From the NCBI GenBank assembly GCA_030824275.1, contig JAVBXY010000003.1:124001-188000 (forward strand): a stretch of DNA of 64,000 nucleotides, in the 5' to 3' direction. This document shows positions 49,510-59,885 of this stretch, one piece after another. Below the pieces are notes generated by a model. That model was given only the letters and a program-made list of their open reading frames with translations. It was not told the DNA's origin and ran no database searches. Both the position numbers and the translations under genes were made by a program. Every line of letters starts with the position of its first letter. The stretch's first letter is position 1. The stretch comes from Rhodocyclaceae bacterium (GTDB taxonomy: Bacteria > Pseudomonadota > Gammaproteobacteria > Burkholderiales > Rhodocyclaceae).

Positions 49510-50037
49510 ATCGCTCAGGAAAAATCGCAGCGTCTGAATGACGAAATCACGACCCCCGAGGTACGACTTGTCGGGGAAGACGGTGAGCAACTGGGCATTG
49601 TCCCGATTCGTCAGGCGCTGACGCTGGCTGAAGAGGCCGGTGTGGATCTGGTGGAAATCGCCCCCATGGCGCAGCCGCCGGTGTGCAAGATCATGGACTT
49701 TGGCAAGTTCAAGTATCAGGAAGCCAAGCGTGCACACGAGGCCAAGCTGAAGCAGAAGCAGGTTCAGGTCAAGGAAGTGAAGTTCCGTCCTGGCACTGAC
49801 GAGAATGATTACCAGATCAAGCTGCGCAATGTGGTGAAGTTCCTGGGTGAAGGCGACAAGGCGAAGATCACGCTGCGTTTCCGTGGTCGTGAAATGGCCC
49901 ACCAGGAAATCGGCATGCGCATGCTGGAGCGGATCAAGGCTGATCTCGAGCAGCAGGCGATGGTTGAGCAGTTCCCGAAGATGGAAGGCCGTCAGCTCAT
50001 CATGGTGCTGGCACCGTCCAAGAAGAAGCAGCACTGA
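49510..50037 (+). CDS. infC: translation initiation factor IF-3, AUC start codon
   Basis: The ORF track only shows an internal start at 49642. The true frame opens at ATC (49510), 8 bases after AGGAGA, giving a 175-residue IF-3: [22 protein letters not shown], the linker, [15 protein letters not shown], and [17 protein letters not shown] in the C domain. A rare AUU-class start lets IF-3 repress its own translation, since IF-3 discriminates against such codons (known in E. coli, where the codon is AUU). It lies 47 bases after thrS. Confidence 0.95.
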   Translation: MAQEKSQRLNDEITTPEVRLVGEDGEQLGIVPIRQALTLAEEAGVDLVEIAPMAQPPVCKIMDFGKFKYQEAKRAHEAKLKQKQVQVKEVKFRPGTDENDYQIKLRNVVKFLGEGDKAKITLRFRGREMAHQEIGMRMLERIKADLEQQAMVEQFPKMEGRQLIMVLAPSKKKQH

Positions 50038-50165
50038 GTTAGAAACAGGTTTTTTGCTGCTGGCCCGGCGTGAGCCGAGGCGGGCGGCGAGAAGAAGTGG
50101 TTGCAGGTCATCAAGCATCCCCGAGGTGGGGAACACCTGGCTTCCATGCAAGTAGGAGATCTTCG

Positions 50166-50363
50166 ATGCCGAAGATGAAGACCAAAAGCGGTGCCGCCAA
50201 GCGCTTCAAAGTGCGCGCGTCCGGCAGCATCAAGCGTGGGGGAGCGTTCAAGCGCCACATCCTCACCAAGAAAACCACCAAGTGCAAGCGCCAGTTGCGC
50301 GGTGTTCTCGCCGTGCATGATTCCGACGTCAAGTCGGTTCGCGCCATGCTGCCCAACGCGTAA
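50166..50363 (+). CDS. rpmI: 50S ribosomal protein L35
   Basis: A 65-residue basic protein, [20 protein letters not shown] through [10 protein letters not shown], the full length of L35. GGAG precedes the ATG. The 128-base gap after infC is where L20-mediated feedback acts in E. coli; I see possible helices there but cannot assign a defined L20 site. Confidence 0.97.
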   Translation: MPKMKTKSGAAKRFKVRASGSIKRGGAFKRHILTKKTTKCKRQLRGVLAVHDSDVKSVRAMLPNA

Positions 50364-50374
50364 GGAGATAGAAC

Positions 50375-50734
50375 ATGCCTCGCGTTAAACGTGGTGTAAC
50401 GGCGCGCGCGCGCCACAAGAAGGTTCTCGACGCAGCCAAGGGTTACCGCGGCCGTCGTTCCAAGGTCTATCGCATCGCCAAAGAAGCGGTGATGAAGGCC
50501 GGTCAGTATGCCTACCGCGACCGTCGTCAGCGGAAGCGTCAGTTCCGTGCTCTCTGGATCGCCCGTATCAATGCGGCGGCCCGTGAAGTGGGCATGAAGT
50601 ACAGCACCTTCATGAACGGTCTGAAGAAGGCCTCCATCGAAGTGGATCGCAAGGTGCTGGCCGACCTGGCCGTGTTCGACAAGCCGGCATTTGCCGCCCT
50701 GGCCAATCAGGCCAAGGCCAAGCTTCCGGCCTGA
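50375..50734 (+). CDS. rplT: 50S ribosomal protein L20
   Basis: A 119-residue basic protein, [21 protein letters not shown] with [21 protein letters not shown], the full length of L20. It is needed early in large-subunit assembly and represses rpmI-rplT translation in E. coli. AAGGAG precedes the ATG, 11 bases after rpmI. A strong terminator follows. Confidence 0.97.
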   Translation: MPRVKRGVTARARHKKVLDAAKGYRGRRSKVYRIAKEAVMKAGQYAYRDRRQRKRQFRALWIARINAAAREVGMKYSTFMNGLKKASIEVDRKVLADLAVFDKPAFAALANQAKAKLPA

Positions 50735-50750
50735 GGTTAGTACTACCCGG

Positions 50751-50787
50751 AAAAGGAGGCCCAGGGCTGTTGGGGGCCTCCTTTTTT
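50751..50787 (+). terminator. rho-independent terminator after rplT
   Basis: AAAAGGAGGCCC pairs with GGGCCTCCTTTT and a T6 run follows. It lies between rplT and pheS. No Phe-rich leader peptide is visible, so attenuation of the pheST type is not supported. Confidence 0.88.
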
Positions 50788-50812
50788 ATTCCCGAGTTTT
50801 CGCTGTCGCTGA

Positions 50813-51871
<1,059 letters not shown>

Positions 51872-51872
51872 T

Positions 51873-54272
51873 ATGCAATTCTCCGAATCCTGGCTGCGCA
51901 GCCTCTGCAATCCCTCGCTCACCTCGGACGAGCTCTGCCATGTGTTGACCATGGCCGGTCTCGAAGTGGAGGAGGTGGCCTCCGCCGCGCCGGCCTTCAA
52001 CAACATCGTCGTCGCCCAGATCCTCAGTGCCGAGAAACATCCGGAAGCAGACAAGCTCAAGGTCTGCAAGGTGGATGCTGGCCGTGGCGAGCCCCTGCAA
52101 ATCGTCTGCGGCGCGCCCAATGCGGCCGCTGGCATGAAAGTGCCCTGTGCCCTGGTGGGTGCGGTGCTGCCCGGTATCGAGATCAAGAAGGCCAAGCTGC
52201 GCGGCGTCGAGAGCTTCGGCATGCTCTGCTCCGCCCGCGAACTGGGTCTCTCCGAGGACCATGGCGGCCTGCTGCCGCTGCCGGCCGATGCGCCGGTGGG
52301 GACCGACATCCGCAGCTACCTCGACCTCGATGATCGCCTGATCACCCTCAAGCTCACACCTAACCGGGCCGACTGCCTGTCCCTGTCCGGCATCGCCCGC
52401 GAGCTATCGGCGCTGACCGGCGCGCCGCTGCAACTGCCGGAAGTCGCCGCAGTTCCTGCGGTACATCAGGACACCCGTAAGATCATCCTCGATGCCCCCG
52501 ATGCCTGCCCGCGCTACTGCGGCCGCATCGTCCGCGGCGTCGATGCCAAGGCGCCGACGCCGGAATGGATGAAGCGCCGCATCGAACGCAGCGGCATCCG
52601 CTCGATTTCCGCACTTGTGGATGTAACCAACTACGTGATGCTGGAACTCGGCCAGCCGCTACACGCCTTCGACAACACCCACCTGCACGGTAGCGTTCAT
52701 GTGCGCTACCCGCAGCCGGGCGAAAAACTGCTGCTGCTCAACGGCCAGACCGTCGAGCCGGGTAGCGACACGGCGCTGATTGCCGACGAGGCCGGTGGTG
52801 CTCGTGCCCTAGCCATGGCCGGTGTCATGGGCGGCGAGGATTCCGGCATCACCGACGCCACGACCGACCTCTTCCTCGAAAGCGCCTTCTTCACGCCGAA
52901 AGCGATTGCCGGCAAGGCCCGCGTCTTTGGTTTCTCCTCCGATGCCTCGCATCGCTATGAGCGCGGCGTCGATTTCGAACTCCAGCGTCGCGCCATCGAG
53001 CGCGCCACGCAACTGATCGTCGACATCTGCGGTGGCCAGTCCGGCCCGGTGGTCGAGGCCGTCGCTGCCGACCATCTGCCGGCGCGCAAGCCCGTGCGCC
53101 TGCGCAGCGCACGCGTCGTCAAGGTGCTCGGCATTCCAGTTGCGGCAGACCGGATCGAGAGCATGATCAAGGGCCTCGGTTTGGCCGTCGAGCGTCAGGG
53201 CACAGATGGCGAAGTGAGTTTCCTCGTGACGCCGCCGTCCTTCCGTTTCGACATCGAGATCGAGGAAGACCTGATCGAGGAAATTGCCCGCATCCACGGC
53301 TACGACAACATTCCCTCGCCGCCGCCGACCGCGCGCCTGGCGATGATGCCGGCCTCGGAAACCCTGCGTTCGCCGATGAGCCTGCGCCGCCTGGTGGCCG
53401 AGCGCGACTATCAGGAAGTCGTCACTTACAGTTTTGTTGAGGCCGCTTGGGAGGCAGACTTCGCCGCCAATACAAATCCGGTGGTGCTGGCCAATCCGAT
53501 CGCCAGCCAGATGGGCGTGATGCGTTCCACACTGATCGGCGGGCTGGTGGGGGTTCTGGTGGCCAACCGCAAGCGGCAGGCCGAGCGCGTGCGTGTTTTC
53601 GAGCTGGGGCGCTGCTTCCAGCGCCAGGCGGATGGCGGCCCGGTGGCCGGCTTCCATCAGCCCCTGCGCTTGGCGGGCCTGGCCGCCGGACCGGCGGTTG
53701 CCGAGCAGTGGGGCGAGGCGACGCGCAAGGTGGATTTCTACGACCTCAAGGCCGACGTCGAAGCCTTGTTCGCGCCGCGCCGCTTGGAGTTCGTCAAGAC
53801 CGAGCATCCGGCCTTGCATCCCGGCCGCTGTGCCGAGGTGCGTCTCGATGGCAAGCCGGTCGGCGTCATCGGTGAGTTGCACCCGCGCTGGGTGCAGAAA
53901 TACGAACTGGGTACCGCGTCGGTGGCTTTTGAGTTGGAGCTGGTGGCCTTGCAGGCGACGCCTTTCCCGGCCTATGTCGAGGTTTCCCGCTTCCCGTCGG
54001 TGGTTCGCGATCTGGCGTTGGTGGTGCCGCAAGCCCAGCAGCTCGGTCCTCTGCTGGCCGCCCTGCGTGCCGCCGCACCGGCCATCGTCCGCGATGTGGC
54101 GTTGTTCGATGTCTATCAAGGCAAGGGACTCAACGAAGGCGAAAAGAGCCTTGCCTTTCGCATAGTTATGCAAGATACTCAACGTACTCTCGAGGATGCG
54201 GAAGTGGAGTCTGCGGTGGCTACCCTGTTGGTGGTGGCGACCCGCGATTTCAAGGCATCCCTGCGAGGATGA
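51873..54272 (+). CDS. pheT: phenylalanyl-tRNA synthetase beta subunit
   Basis: A 799-residue subunit of normal length. It has the N-terminal tRNA-binding (EMAP-like) domain (about 39-150, [24 protein letters not shown]), the B3/B4 editing domain, the B5 domain, the catalytic-like B6/B7 domains and a C-terminal anticodon-binding domain ([23 protein letters not shown]). It edits mischarged Tyr-tRNA-Phe and holds the tRNA. ihfA follows after 16 bases. Confidence 0.97.
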   Translation: MQFSESWLRSLCNPSLTSDELCHVLTMAGLEVEEVASAAPAFNNIVVAQILSAEKHPEADKLKVCKVDAGRGEPLQIVCGAPNAAAGMKVPCALVGAVLPGIEIKKAKLRGVESFGMLCSARELGLSEDHGGLLPLPADAPVGTDIRSYLDLDDRLITLKLTPNRADCLSLSGIARELSALTGAPLQLPEVAAVPAVHQDTRKIILDAPDACPRYCGRIVRGVDAKAPTPEWMKRRIERSGIRSISALVDVTNYVMLELGQPLHAFDNTHLHGSVHVRYPQPGEKLLLLNGQTVEPGSDTALIADEAGGARALAMAGVMGGEDSGITDATTDLFLESAFFTPKAIAGKARVFGFSSDASHRYERGVDFELQRRAIERATQLIVDICGGQSGPVVEAVAADHLPARKPVRLRSARVVKVLGIPVAADRIESMIKGLGLAVERQGTDGEVSFLVTPPSFRFDIEIEEDLIEEIARIHGYDNIPSPPPTARLAMMPASETLRSPMSLRRLVAERDYQEVVTYSFVEAAWEADFAANTNPVVLANPIASQMGVMRSTLIGGLVGVLVANRKRQAERVRVFELGRCFQRQADGGPVAGFHQPLRLAGLAAGPAVAEQWGEATRKVDFYDLKADVEALFAPRRLEFVKTEHPALHPGRCAEVRLDGKPVGVIGELHPRWVQKYELGTASVAFELELVALQATPFPAYVEVSRFPSVVRDLALVVPQAQQLGPLLAALRAAAPAIVRDVALFDVYQGKGLNEGEKSLAFRIVMQDTQRTLEDAEVESAVATLLVVATRDFKASLRG

Positions 54273-54288
54273 TGCAGCCGGAGCCCTC

Positions 54289-54597
54289 ATGACACTGACC
54301 AAGGCGGAACTCGCCGATCTCCTGTTCGAAAAAGTAGGCCTCAACAAGCGTGAGGCCAAGGACATGGTTGAAGCCTTCTTCGACGAAGTCCGTGCCGCCC
54401 TGGAAAAGGGCGATAGCGTGAAGCTTTCGGGCTTTGGCAACTTCCAGTTGCGCGACAAGCCCCAGCGCCCCGGGCGCAATCCGAAAACTGGCGAGGAAAT
54501 CCCGATCACGGCCCGCCGCGTCGTCACCTTCCACGCCAGCCAGAAGCTCAAGGCGGCGGTCGAGGCCTTCCCGCGTGGCAACAGCCAGCAGCCATAA
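54289..54597 (+). CDS. ihfA: integration host factor alpha subunit
   Basis: A 102-residue DNA-bending protein. I start it at [24 protein letters not shown], where GGAG lies 6 bases upstream. The conserved arm [26 protein letters not shown] includes the Pro that intercalates into DNA. It forms a heterodimer with IhfB. The placement after pheT is conserved in proteobacteria. Confidence 0.97.
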   Translation: MTLTKAELADLLFEKVGLNKREAKDMVEAFFDEVRAALEKGDSVKLSGFGNFQLRDKPQRPGRNPKTGEEIPITARRVVTFHASQKLKAAVEAFPRGNSQQP

Positions 54598-54982
54598 GGA
54601 CGGGCGGGAAGAACTTCCGCCCATCCCTGCCAAGCGTTACTTCACGATCGGCGAGGTAAGCGAGCTCTGCGGCGTCAAGCCGCATGTGCTGCGCTACTGG
54701 GAGCAGGAATTCACCCAGCTGCGGCCGGTCAAGCGGCGCGGCAACCGTCGCTACTACCAGCACCATGAAGTGCTGCTGGTCAGACGCATCCGCGAACTGC
54801 TCTACCAGGAAGGCTTCACCATTAGTGGTGCCCGCAACCGGCTCGAAGATGGGCCGGGGAAATCGCACGAGGCGCCGGAAGCCGTGGCCCCCATGGCCCC
54901 TGTCGCTGCTGCCACTTCCGCATCGGGAATATCGTTGCGTGCCGAACTGGCCGCCATCGTCGATTTCCTGCGTAGCGCCTGA
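54575..54982 (+). CDS. MerR-family transcriptional regulator
   Basis: A protein of about 135 residues. The conserved part is [27 protein letters not shown], a MerR winged helix, followed by [37 protein letters not shown]. The C-terminal part is Ala/Pro-rich with no metal-binding Cys. I propose a GTG start at 54575, overlapping ihfA by 23 bases, because no ATG in this frame is near the domain; the track start at 54434 would be fully inside ihfA. Homologues sit after ihfA in many betaproteobacteria. The function is unknown. Confidence 0.85.
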   Translation: MATASSHKDGREELPPIPAKRYFTIGEVSELCGVKPHVLRYWEQEFTQLRPVKRRGNRRYYQHHEVLLVRRIRELLYQEGFTISGARNRLEDGPGKSHEAPEAVAPMAPVAAATSASGISLRAELAAIVDFLRSA

Positions 54983-55022
54983 GCGTCGCTCGGGTCACGC
55001 GCTGGCCACGTTCAGGCCGCGC

Positions 55023-55904
55023 TTAGTCTAAAAAATCCCGTATTGCCCGACTGACCGCCTTCGGTCGCTCGTGGATCACCCAATGGCTGCCGTCCGCAAT
55101 GCGCACGATGCGCAGGTCCGGCACCAGTTCGTCCAGGCCTTCCAGCAGCACGGTGCCCAGGGCGGTATCCGCCTCGCCCCAGATCACCAGCGTCGGTACG
55201 CGCACTTTCAGGGGCTCCGGATCGAGCTTGAGCGCCGCCGCGCCGGGATCGTCCGCCGTGGGCGGATAGAGGGGCGAGGCCCGATAGAGATTGAGGGCGC
55301 CGGTGAGGGCGCCGGGCTGCGACCAGGCGGCGAGGTAGTGGGGGACATCCTCCGCCGTCAGCGCGCTCTTGCCTTCGGCGTTGTTGAACATGCCCAGCAG
55401 GCGACGGTAGTTGTCAGCGGACAGTACGCGCTCGGCCTTGTCGGAGCGAAACAGAAGCATGTAGTCGCTGGCCTGCTGTTGCACCGGGTCGTGGGCGAGG
55501 GCGCGGGCGAAGGGAATGCTGTGCGGCGCATTGATGATGACCAGCTTCTTCACATAGCGCGGATGGATGGCGGCGAAGGTCCAAGCAATGGCGCCACCCC
55601 AATCGTGGGCGACGAGGATGCAGGACTTGTCCGCGCTGTCTTTTTGCAGATGCTCAATGAGTTGGCGCAGGTCTTCCAGCAGCGGCTTGACGCGATAGGC
55701 ATCGACACCTTCCGGCTTGTCCGAAAGGTTGTGGCCGCGCAGGTCGAGGGCCACGGCGCGATGGTCGCGGCCGAACTCGGCGAGCTGGTCCTTCCACGCG
55801 TACCAGAACTCGGGGAAGCCGTGCACGAAGAGCATCAGCGGCCCCGTGCCTGCCTCCACGTAATGCAGGCGGATACCGTTTACCTCGGCGTAGCGGTGTT
55901 CCAC
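55023..55904 (-). CDS. alpha/beta hydrolase, epoxide hydrolase-like
   Basis: A 293-residue hydrolase. I use the GTG at 55904, which is preceded by AAGGA and starts VEHRYAEVNGIRLHYVEAG. The oxyanion motif is HGFPEFWYAW, the nucleophile elbow AHDWGGAIAW has Asp (as in epoxide hydrolases and haloalkane dehalogenases), and the His is in GSHWVIHERP. A helical cap lies between. It is the last gene of the acyl-CoA operon, 4 bases after the isomerase gene. The substrate is unknown. Confidence 0.87.
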   Translation of the reverse strand: MEHRYAEVNGIRLHYVEAGTGPLMLFVHGFPEFWYAWKDQLAEFGRDHRAVALDLRGHNLSDKPEGVDAYRVKPLLEDLRQLIEHLQKDSADKSCILVAHDWGGAIAWTFAAIHPRYVKKLVIINAPHSIPFARALAHDPVQQQASDYMLLFRSDKAERVLSADNYRRLLGMFNNAEGKSALTAEDVPHYLAAWSQPGALTGALNLYRASPLYPPTADDPGAAALKLDPEPLKVRVPTLVIWGEADTALGTVLLEGLDELVPDLRIVRIADGSHWVIHERPKAVSRAIRDFLD

Positions 55905-55908
55905 GGTC

Positions 55909-56721
55909 TCAGTCCTTGAACACTGGCGCGCGCTTTTCCATGTTGGCCTTGCCGGCCTCGAAGAGATCGCTGGAAAGCAGCATGGCGGCGTTCCAGGTGG
56001 CGATGTAGTTGAGGCCGTCGGCGACACTGTGGTCGCGCACGTAGCCGATCATTTCCTTGCAGCCGCGCACGGAGATCGGCGACTTGGCGGCGATGGTCCT
56101 GGCGATTTCCATGACGCCGCCGAGCAGGGCTTCCGGCGTTTCGTAGCAGCGGTTCACCAAGCGCATGGTCTGGGCCTCGGCGCCGTCCACATTGCGGCCG
56201 GTGTAGGCCAGTTCGCGGGCCATGCCCTCGCCGATCAGCCCCGGCAGGCGCTGCAGGGTGCCGACATCAGCGGTCATGCCGACATCGATCTCCTTGACCG
56301 AGAAGAAGGCATTCGCCGAGCAGTAGCGCATGTCGCAGGCGGTGACGAGGTCGATGCCGCCGCCGATGCAGGGACCGTTGATGGCAGCGAGCACGGGCTT
56401 GCGGCAACGCTCGATGGCGGAGAGGCAGTCCTGCAATTCGAGGATCAGGCGGCGCAGTTTTTCGCGGCTGCGCGCGTCACAAACGTCGGCGATGCGCGCC
56501 TTGATGCCGGCCAGCATGCCGAGGTCGATGCCGGAGGTGAAAAATTTGCCGGCGCCGGTAATGATGCCGACGCGGGCCTCGGGCGTGTCGTCCAGCCATT
56601 CCATCGCCGCCTTGATCTCGTGCCACATGGGCTCGCTCATGGCGTTGGCCTTCTCGGGCCGGTTCAGGGTGATGGTGGCGACGCCGTCGGCGAGATTCAC
56701 CTGCAGAGTGCTGTAGCTCAT
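55909..56721 (-). CDS. crotonase-fold dienoyl-CoA isomerase-like protein
   Basis: A 270-residue crotonase. It has the oxyanion-hole loop NGPCIGGGIDLVTACDMRYCS, followed by AFFSVKEIDVGMTADVGTLQRLP. The Asp in CDMRYC and the Glu and Asp in KEIDVGMTAD match the three acidic residues of mammalian ECH1, a delta(3,5)-delta(2,4)-dienoyl-CoA isomerase. An isomerase role for doubly unsaturated acyl-CoAs is therefore more likely than simple hydration. The start overlaps the stop of the acyl-CoA ligase gene (ATGA). Confidence 0.88.
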   Translation of the reverse strand: MSYSTLQVNLADGVATITLNRPEKANAMSEPMWHEIKAAMEWLDDTPEARVGIITGAGKFFTSGIDLGMLAGIKARIADVCDARSREKLRRLILELQDCLSAIERCRKPVLAAINGPCIGGGIDLVTACDMRYCSANAFFSVKEIDVGMTADVGTLQRLPGLIGEGMARELAYTGRNVDGAEAQTMRLVNRCYETPEALLGGVMEIARTIAAKSPISVRGCKEMIGYVRDHSVADGLNYIATWNAAMLLSSDLFEAGKANMEKRAPVFKD

Positions 56722-58256
56722 GCCTTGACTCCTGTGTGTTGGTCGCGCAATTCGCGCTTGAGTATTTTCCCGATGGCGCTACGGGGCAGGCTCTCCACCA
56801 GATGTACGGCGGCGAGGCGCTGGGTCTTGCCCAGGCGCGCGTTGGTCCATTCCTGGATCTGCATCGCCGTATCACCAGCGCCGACTTTTGCAACGACGAA
56901 GGCGACCGGCGTTTCGCCCCATTGCTCGGAGGCGACGCCGACCACGGCCGCTTCGGCCACGGCGGGATGCTGCACCAGCACGGCTTCGAGGTCGCTCGGA
57001 TAGACGTTGAAGCCGCCCGAGATGATCATGTCCTTCTTGCGGTCCATCAGCGTCAGGAAGCCGTCGGCGTCGAAGCGGCCGACGTCGCCGGTGCGGATGA
57101 AACGCTTGCCGTCCGGTGCGTACCACTCGGCCTCGCGGGTTTTCTCCGGCTGGCGGTGGTAGCCCTTCATCATGGCCGGCGAATGACCGACCACTTCACC
57201 GATCTCGCCGGGGGCGACCTCGACGCCGCTTTCGTCGATCAGGCGGATGTCGCTGGTCGGCGCCGGCTGGCCGACGGTGGCCAGTTTGTCGGGATGCTCG
57301 TGGGCGACCAGCACCACCGTGCCGCCGCCTTCGGTCATGCCGTAGTACTCGACCAGTCCGCCGGGCCAGCGTTTGAGAATGTCGGCCTTCAGCGCGCCGG
57401 AGAAAGGGGCACTGGTGCAGAACTTCATGTGGAAACTCGACAGATCGTACTTGTCGAAATCCGGATGCGCCATCAGGCGGCTGTACTGCACCGGCACCAG
57501 CATAGTGTGGGTGACGTGGTGCTGCTCGGCCAACTCCAGGTAGCGGCGGGCGTCAAACTTTGCCATCAGTACCACGATACCGCCCAGCACCAGCGTTGGG
57601 AAGAAGCTGACCAGCGTGGTGTTGGAATACAGCGGCGTCGAGATCAGCGTCACCGCGTCGGGGCCGTAGCCGTGGTCGCAGGCGCGCTGGGCATGGACCC
57701 AGCGCATGCCGTGGGGCTGGACGATGCCCTTGGGCGTGCCGGTGGTGCCGGAGGAATAGATGATGTTGAAGGGCCAGTCGGGGCGGATGTCCACCGGCGT
57801 CGGTGTCGCCCCTGCGGGTGCCAGCCAGGCGGTGAATTCGTCGCTATCGAGCGCGATGAAGTGCACGCCGATGCGTTCCTTGAACGGCGCGAGTTGCGCG
57901 GCCGTGGCAGCATCGACGAAGACGATGCGGGCTTCCGCATTGGCGATCATGTCGGCGAGGCTCTCCGCCGTCGAGGACGGCGCCAGGGGCGCCACAGCGA
58001 CGCCGGCGCGCAGGGCGCCGAGGAAGAGCACGGCGTATTCGATGGAGGTGCCGGCGCAGACGGCGACGGCCTCCTGGGCGGCGATGCCGTCCCTTTGCAA
58101 GGCGGCGGCGACGCGATCCATCAAGGCATCGAGTTCCCCGTGGCTGATCCGCCGCTCGTCCTGGATCAGGGCCGGATGATGCGGGCGCCGACTGGTGTTC
58201 TCACGCATCAGTTCGCCATAGGTGCCGTAGCTTTGATCGATCGTGAGAGCGCTCAT
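56718..58256 (-). CDS. AMP-dependent acyl-CoA synthetase
   Basis: A 512-residue ligase starting MSALTIDQSYGTYGELMREN. The P-loop is IIYSSGTTGTPKGIVQPHG, the adenylate motif YYGMTEGGG, the hinge DRKKDMIISGGFNVYPSDLEAVL, and the C-terminal catalytic Lys in LPRSAIGKILKRELRD. It should activate a carboxylic acid for the beta-oxidation-like operon around it; the acid is unknown. The dispersed repeat gives AKVGAGDTAMQ at residues 456-464, in a surface loop of the C-terminal domain. It overlaps both neighbours by 4 bases. Confidence 0.92.
   Translation of the reverse strand: MSALTIDQSYGTYGELMRENTSRRPHHPALIQDERRISHGELDALMDRVAAALQRDGIAAQEAVAVCAGTSIEYAVLFLGALRAGVAVAPLAPSSTAESLADMIANAEARIVFVDAATAAQLAPFKERIGVHFIALDSDEFTAWLAPAGATPTPVDIRPDWPFNIIYSSGTTGTPKGIVQPHGMRWVHAQRACDHGYGPDAVTLISTPLYSNTTLVSFFPTLVLGGIVVLMAKFDARRYLELAEQHHVTHTMLVPVQYSRLMAHPDFDKYDLSSFHMKFCTSAPFSGALKADILKRWPGGLVEYYGMTEGGGTVVLVAHEHPDKLATVGQPAPTSDIRLIDESGVEVAPGEIGEVVGHSPAMMKGYHRQPEKTREAEWYAPDGKRFIRTGDVGRFDADGFLTLMDRKKDMIISGGFNVYPSDLEAVLVQHPAVAEAAVVGVASEQWGETPVAFVVAKVGAGDTAMQIQEWTNARLGKTQRLAAVHLVESLPRSAIGKILKRELRDQHTGVKA
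56864..56889 (-). repeat. dispersed 26-base repeat, copy 9 (in acyl-CoA synthetase)
   Basis: One change from consensus (GGTG for GGCG), with AT at the variable positions. Same strand as the gene, read as K-V-G-A-G-D-T-A. Confidence 0.9.
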
Positions 58257-58723
58257 GCCGGCGCTCCGGGCGAGCGGCGCCTCATCATGCCGTGGCCTTC
58301 CATGAACATCACTTCCTCGTTGTTCTGGTTCAGCACTTCCCAGCGCGTGCGCATCAGGCCGACGTGGGGTTTGCTGTCCATGGGGCGCGCTTCCAGCACC
58401 GTCGAGCGCATGTGCAGGGTGTCGCCAGGGCGTACCGGCTTCACCCAGCGGATGTTCTCCAGGCCCGGCGAGCCGAGGCTGGCGGAGTCGAGCAGATAGG
58501 CGTCGCACATCATGCGCATGGCCATGGAGCAGGTGTGCCAGCCGCTGGCGCAAAGGCCGCCGAAGAGGCTGTGCTTGGCCGCTTCCTCGTCGAGATGGAA
58601 GGGCTGGGGGTCGAACTGGCTGGCGAAGGCGATGATCTCTTCCTTGGTCACCAGCTTGCCGCCGTACTCGCGCACCGAGCCGACGGGAAAGTCTTCCCAG
58701 TAGTACTTGTATGTTTTACTCAT
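58253..58723 (-). CDS. MaoC-like hydratase (hotdog fold)
   Basis: A 156-residue protein with the R-hydratase motif: Asp and His in FASQFDPQPFHLDEEAA, and FGGLCASGWHTCSMAMRM on the central helix. MaoC-type hydratases add water to enoyl-CoA to give (R)-3-hydroxyacyl-CoA. It overlaps the synthetase and the ComB-like gene by 4 bases on each side, so it belongs to the same operon. Confidence 0.9.
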   Translation of the reverse strand: MSKTYKYYWEDFPVGSVREYGGKLVTKEEIIAFASQFDPQPFHLDEEAAKHSLFGGLCASGWHTCSMAMRMMCDAYLLDSASLGSPGLENIRWVKPVRPGDTLHMRSTVLEARPMDSKPHVGLMRTRWEVLNQNNEEVMFMEGHGMMRRRSPGAPA

Positions 58724-59442
58724 CGGGGTACTCCCTGAAGTCGTCCGTCGTTGAGACGGAGAACGATGTCGTAACAGCTTTCCTGGGCAGCGAAGGCCAC
58801 CTCGTCATCGAGTTTGCGCGCCAGCATCATGCGGCCGACGCGGGCAGCGCGAAGAACTTCGAGGCCGTCGGTATGGTCGTGCAGCAGCTCGGCGGCGAGC
58901 GCCGCGTCGGAAAAGTCGGCCTTGGCGATACGGCGAAACAGCGAGACCAGATAGCCGGCGCCGTAGAAATCTTCCAGGTTGAAGTTGTCCGCCGAACCCG
59001 AACAGACGATCAGTACCGTGCTCTCCGGGTGCTTCGCCGCGATGTGATCCACGGTGGCCTTGCCGTTGAGCAGGGAGGCCGCATAGACATGGGCGGCGCC
59101 TGCGGATTTGGCCAGCGCCACAGTGCCGTTGGTGGTGCAGTAGATCAGCGTGCGGCCATCGAGACCTTCAGCCAGCAGGGCTTTCGGTGTCGGGTGCACG
59201 AAGTCGGGCAGGGTGTTCGCATTGAGTTCGCCGGAGAGCACGTAGCTGCCTTCGGTGTGCTTGCCGGCTTCCGCCAGGGCGGCATGGCCGTCCGCTTTGG
59301 GGATCACGTCCCGCGCGCCATGGGCCATGGCGGTGACGATGGACGAAGTGGCGAAGAGGATGTCGAGGACGATGACGACCTTGCCGTCGAGACGCTGGGC
59401 GTCGAGTTCCTCCTTCTTGAGGAGGACATGGATTTTCTGCAC
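58720..59442 (-). CDS. ComB-like protein (2-phosphosulfolactate phosphatase family)
   Basis: A protein of about 240 residues. The track start at 59706 is inside the thioesterase gene; I use the GTG at 59442 (VQKIHVLLKKEEL). Family marks are VIVLDILFATSSIVTAMAHGA, LSGEL, IYCTTNGTVALAKS and VCSGSADNFNLEDFYGAGYL. In ComB a FDFGNSP-type segment follows LxGE; here it is FVHPTPKAL, so the active site may have changed. The dispersed repeat lies antisense at residues 169-177 (RRIAKADFS). A sulfolactate role is not obvious in an acyl-CoA operon. Confidence 0.75.
   Translation of the reverse strand: MQKIHVLLKKEELDAQRLDGKVVIVLDILFATSSIVTAMAHGARDVIPKADGHAALAEAGKHTEGSYVLSGELNANTLPDFVHPTPKALLAEGLDGRTLIYCTTNGTVALAKSAGAAHVYAASLLNGKATVDHIAAKHPESTVLIVCSGSADNFNLEDFYGAGYLVSLFRRIAKADFSDAALAAELLHDHTDGLEVLRAARVGRMMLARKLDDEVAFAAQESCYDIVLRLNDGRLQGVPR
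58911..58936 (+). repeat. dispersed 26-base repeat, copy 10 (in comB-like gene, antisense, diverged)
   Basis: Two changes in the core (GGCCTTGG for GGCGCTGG), with AT at the variable positions. The most diverged copy; read antisense as R-R-I-A-K-A-D-F. Confidence 0.75.
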
Positions 59443-59444
59443 GA

Positions 59445-59885
59445 CTATCCTTCGGAGATTTCTTTGGGAGAGACCGGCTTCATCAGCGCGAAGACGCCGG
59501 AGGCGGTCATGATGGTCCGCTCGTCGGCCATCAGCCGGCAGGTGCCGTAGGCCATGCGGCCGCCGACGCGGGTCACGCTGACGTGGGCTTCCAGCCAGTC
59601 GCCGGGGCGGGCGCTTTCGACGAAGTCGGTGGTCAGGCTCACCGTGACCATGGGCTGGGGCGGTTCCCGCGTACTGGAGAGCACGATGCCCAGGGCGCTG
59701 TCGCACATGGTGACCAGCAGGCCGCCGTGGGCGACGTGGCGGATGTTGGTGTGGCGTTCTTCGACGCGGATGGCGAGGACGATCTGGCCTTTTTCATCGC
59801 GCTTGTAATGCCAGGGGCCGATGTTGGCAAGATAGGGGCCGCCGCGATTGAGGGGCTTGAAGCCTTCCGGGATGGCGGCGTCCAT
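59445..59885 (-). CDS. PaaI-family acyl-CoA thioesterase
   Basis: A 146-residue hotdog thioesterase. The motif RHVAHGGLLVTMCDSALG (HGG followed by an acidic residue) and the strand MVTVSLTTDFVESARPGDWLEAHV are typical of PaaI/YbdB-like enzymes that release CoA from stalled intermediates. It overlaps the enoyl-CoA hydratase stop by 1 base and is followed 2 bases later by the comB-like gene. Confidence 0.9.
   Translation of the reverse strand: MDAAIPEGFKPLNRGGPYLANIGPWHYKRDEKGQIVLAIRVEERHTNIRHVAHGGLLVTMCDSALGIVLSSTREPPQPMVTVSLTTDFVESARPGDWLEAHVSVTRVGGRMAYGTCRLMADERTIMTASGVFALMKPVSPKEISEG

Noticed and set aside
56736-58499. 587-residue plus-strand ORF opposite the acyl-CoA synthetase
   Set aside because: Fully antisense to a well-conserved ligase and the MaoC gene, with shadow composition.
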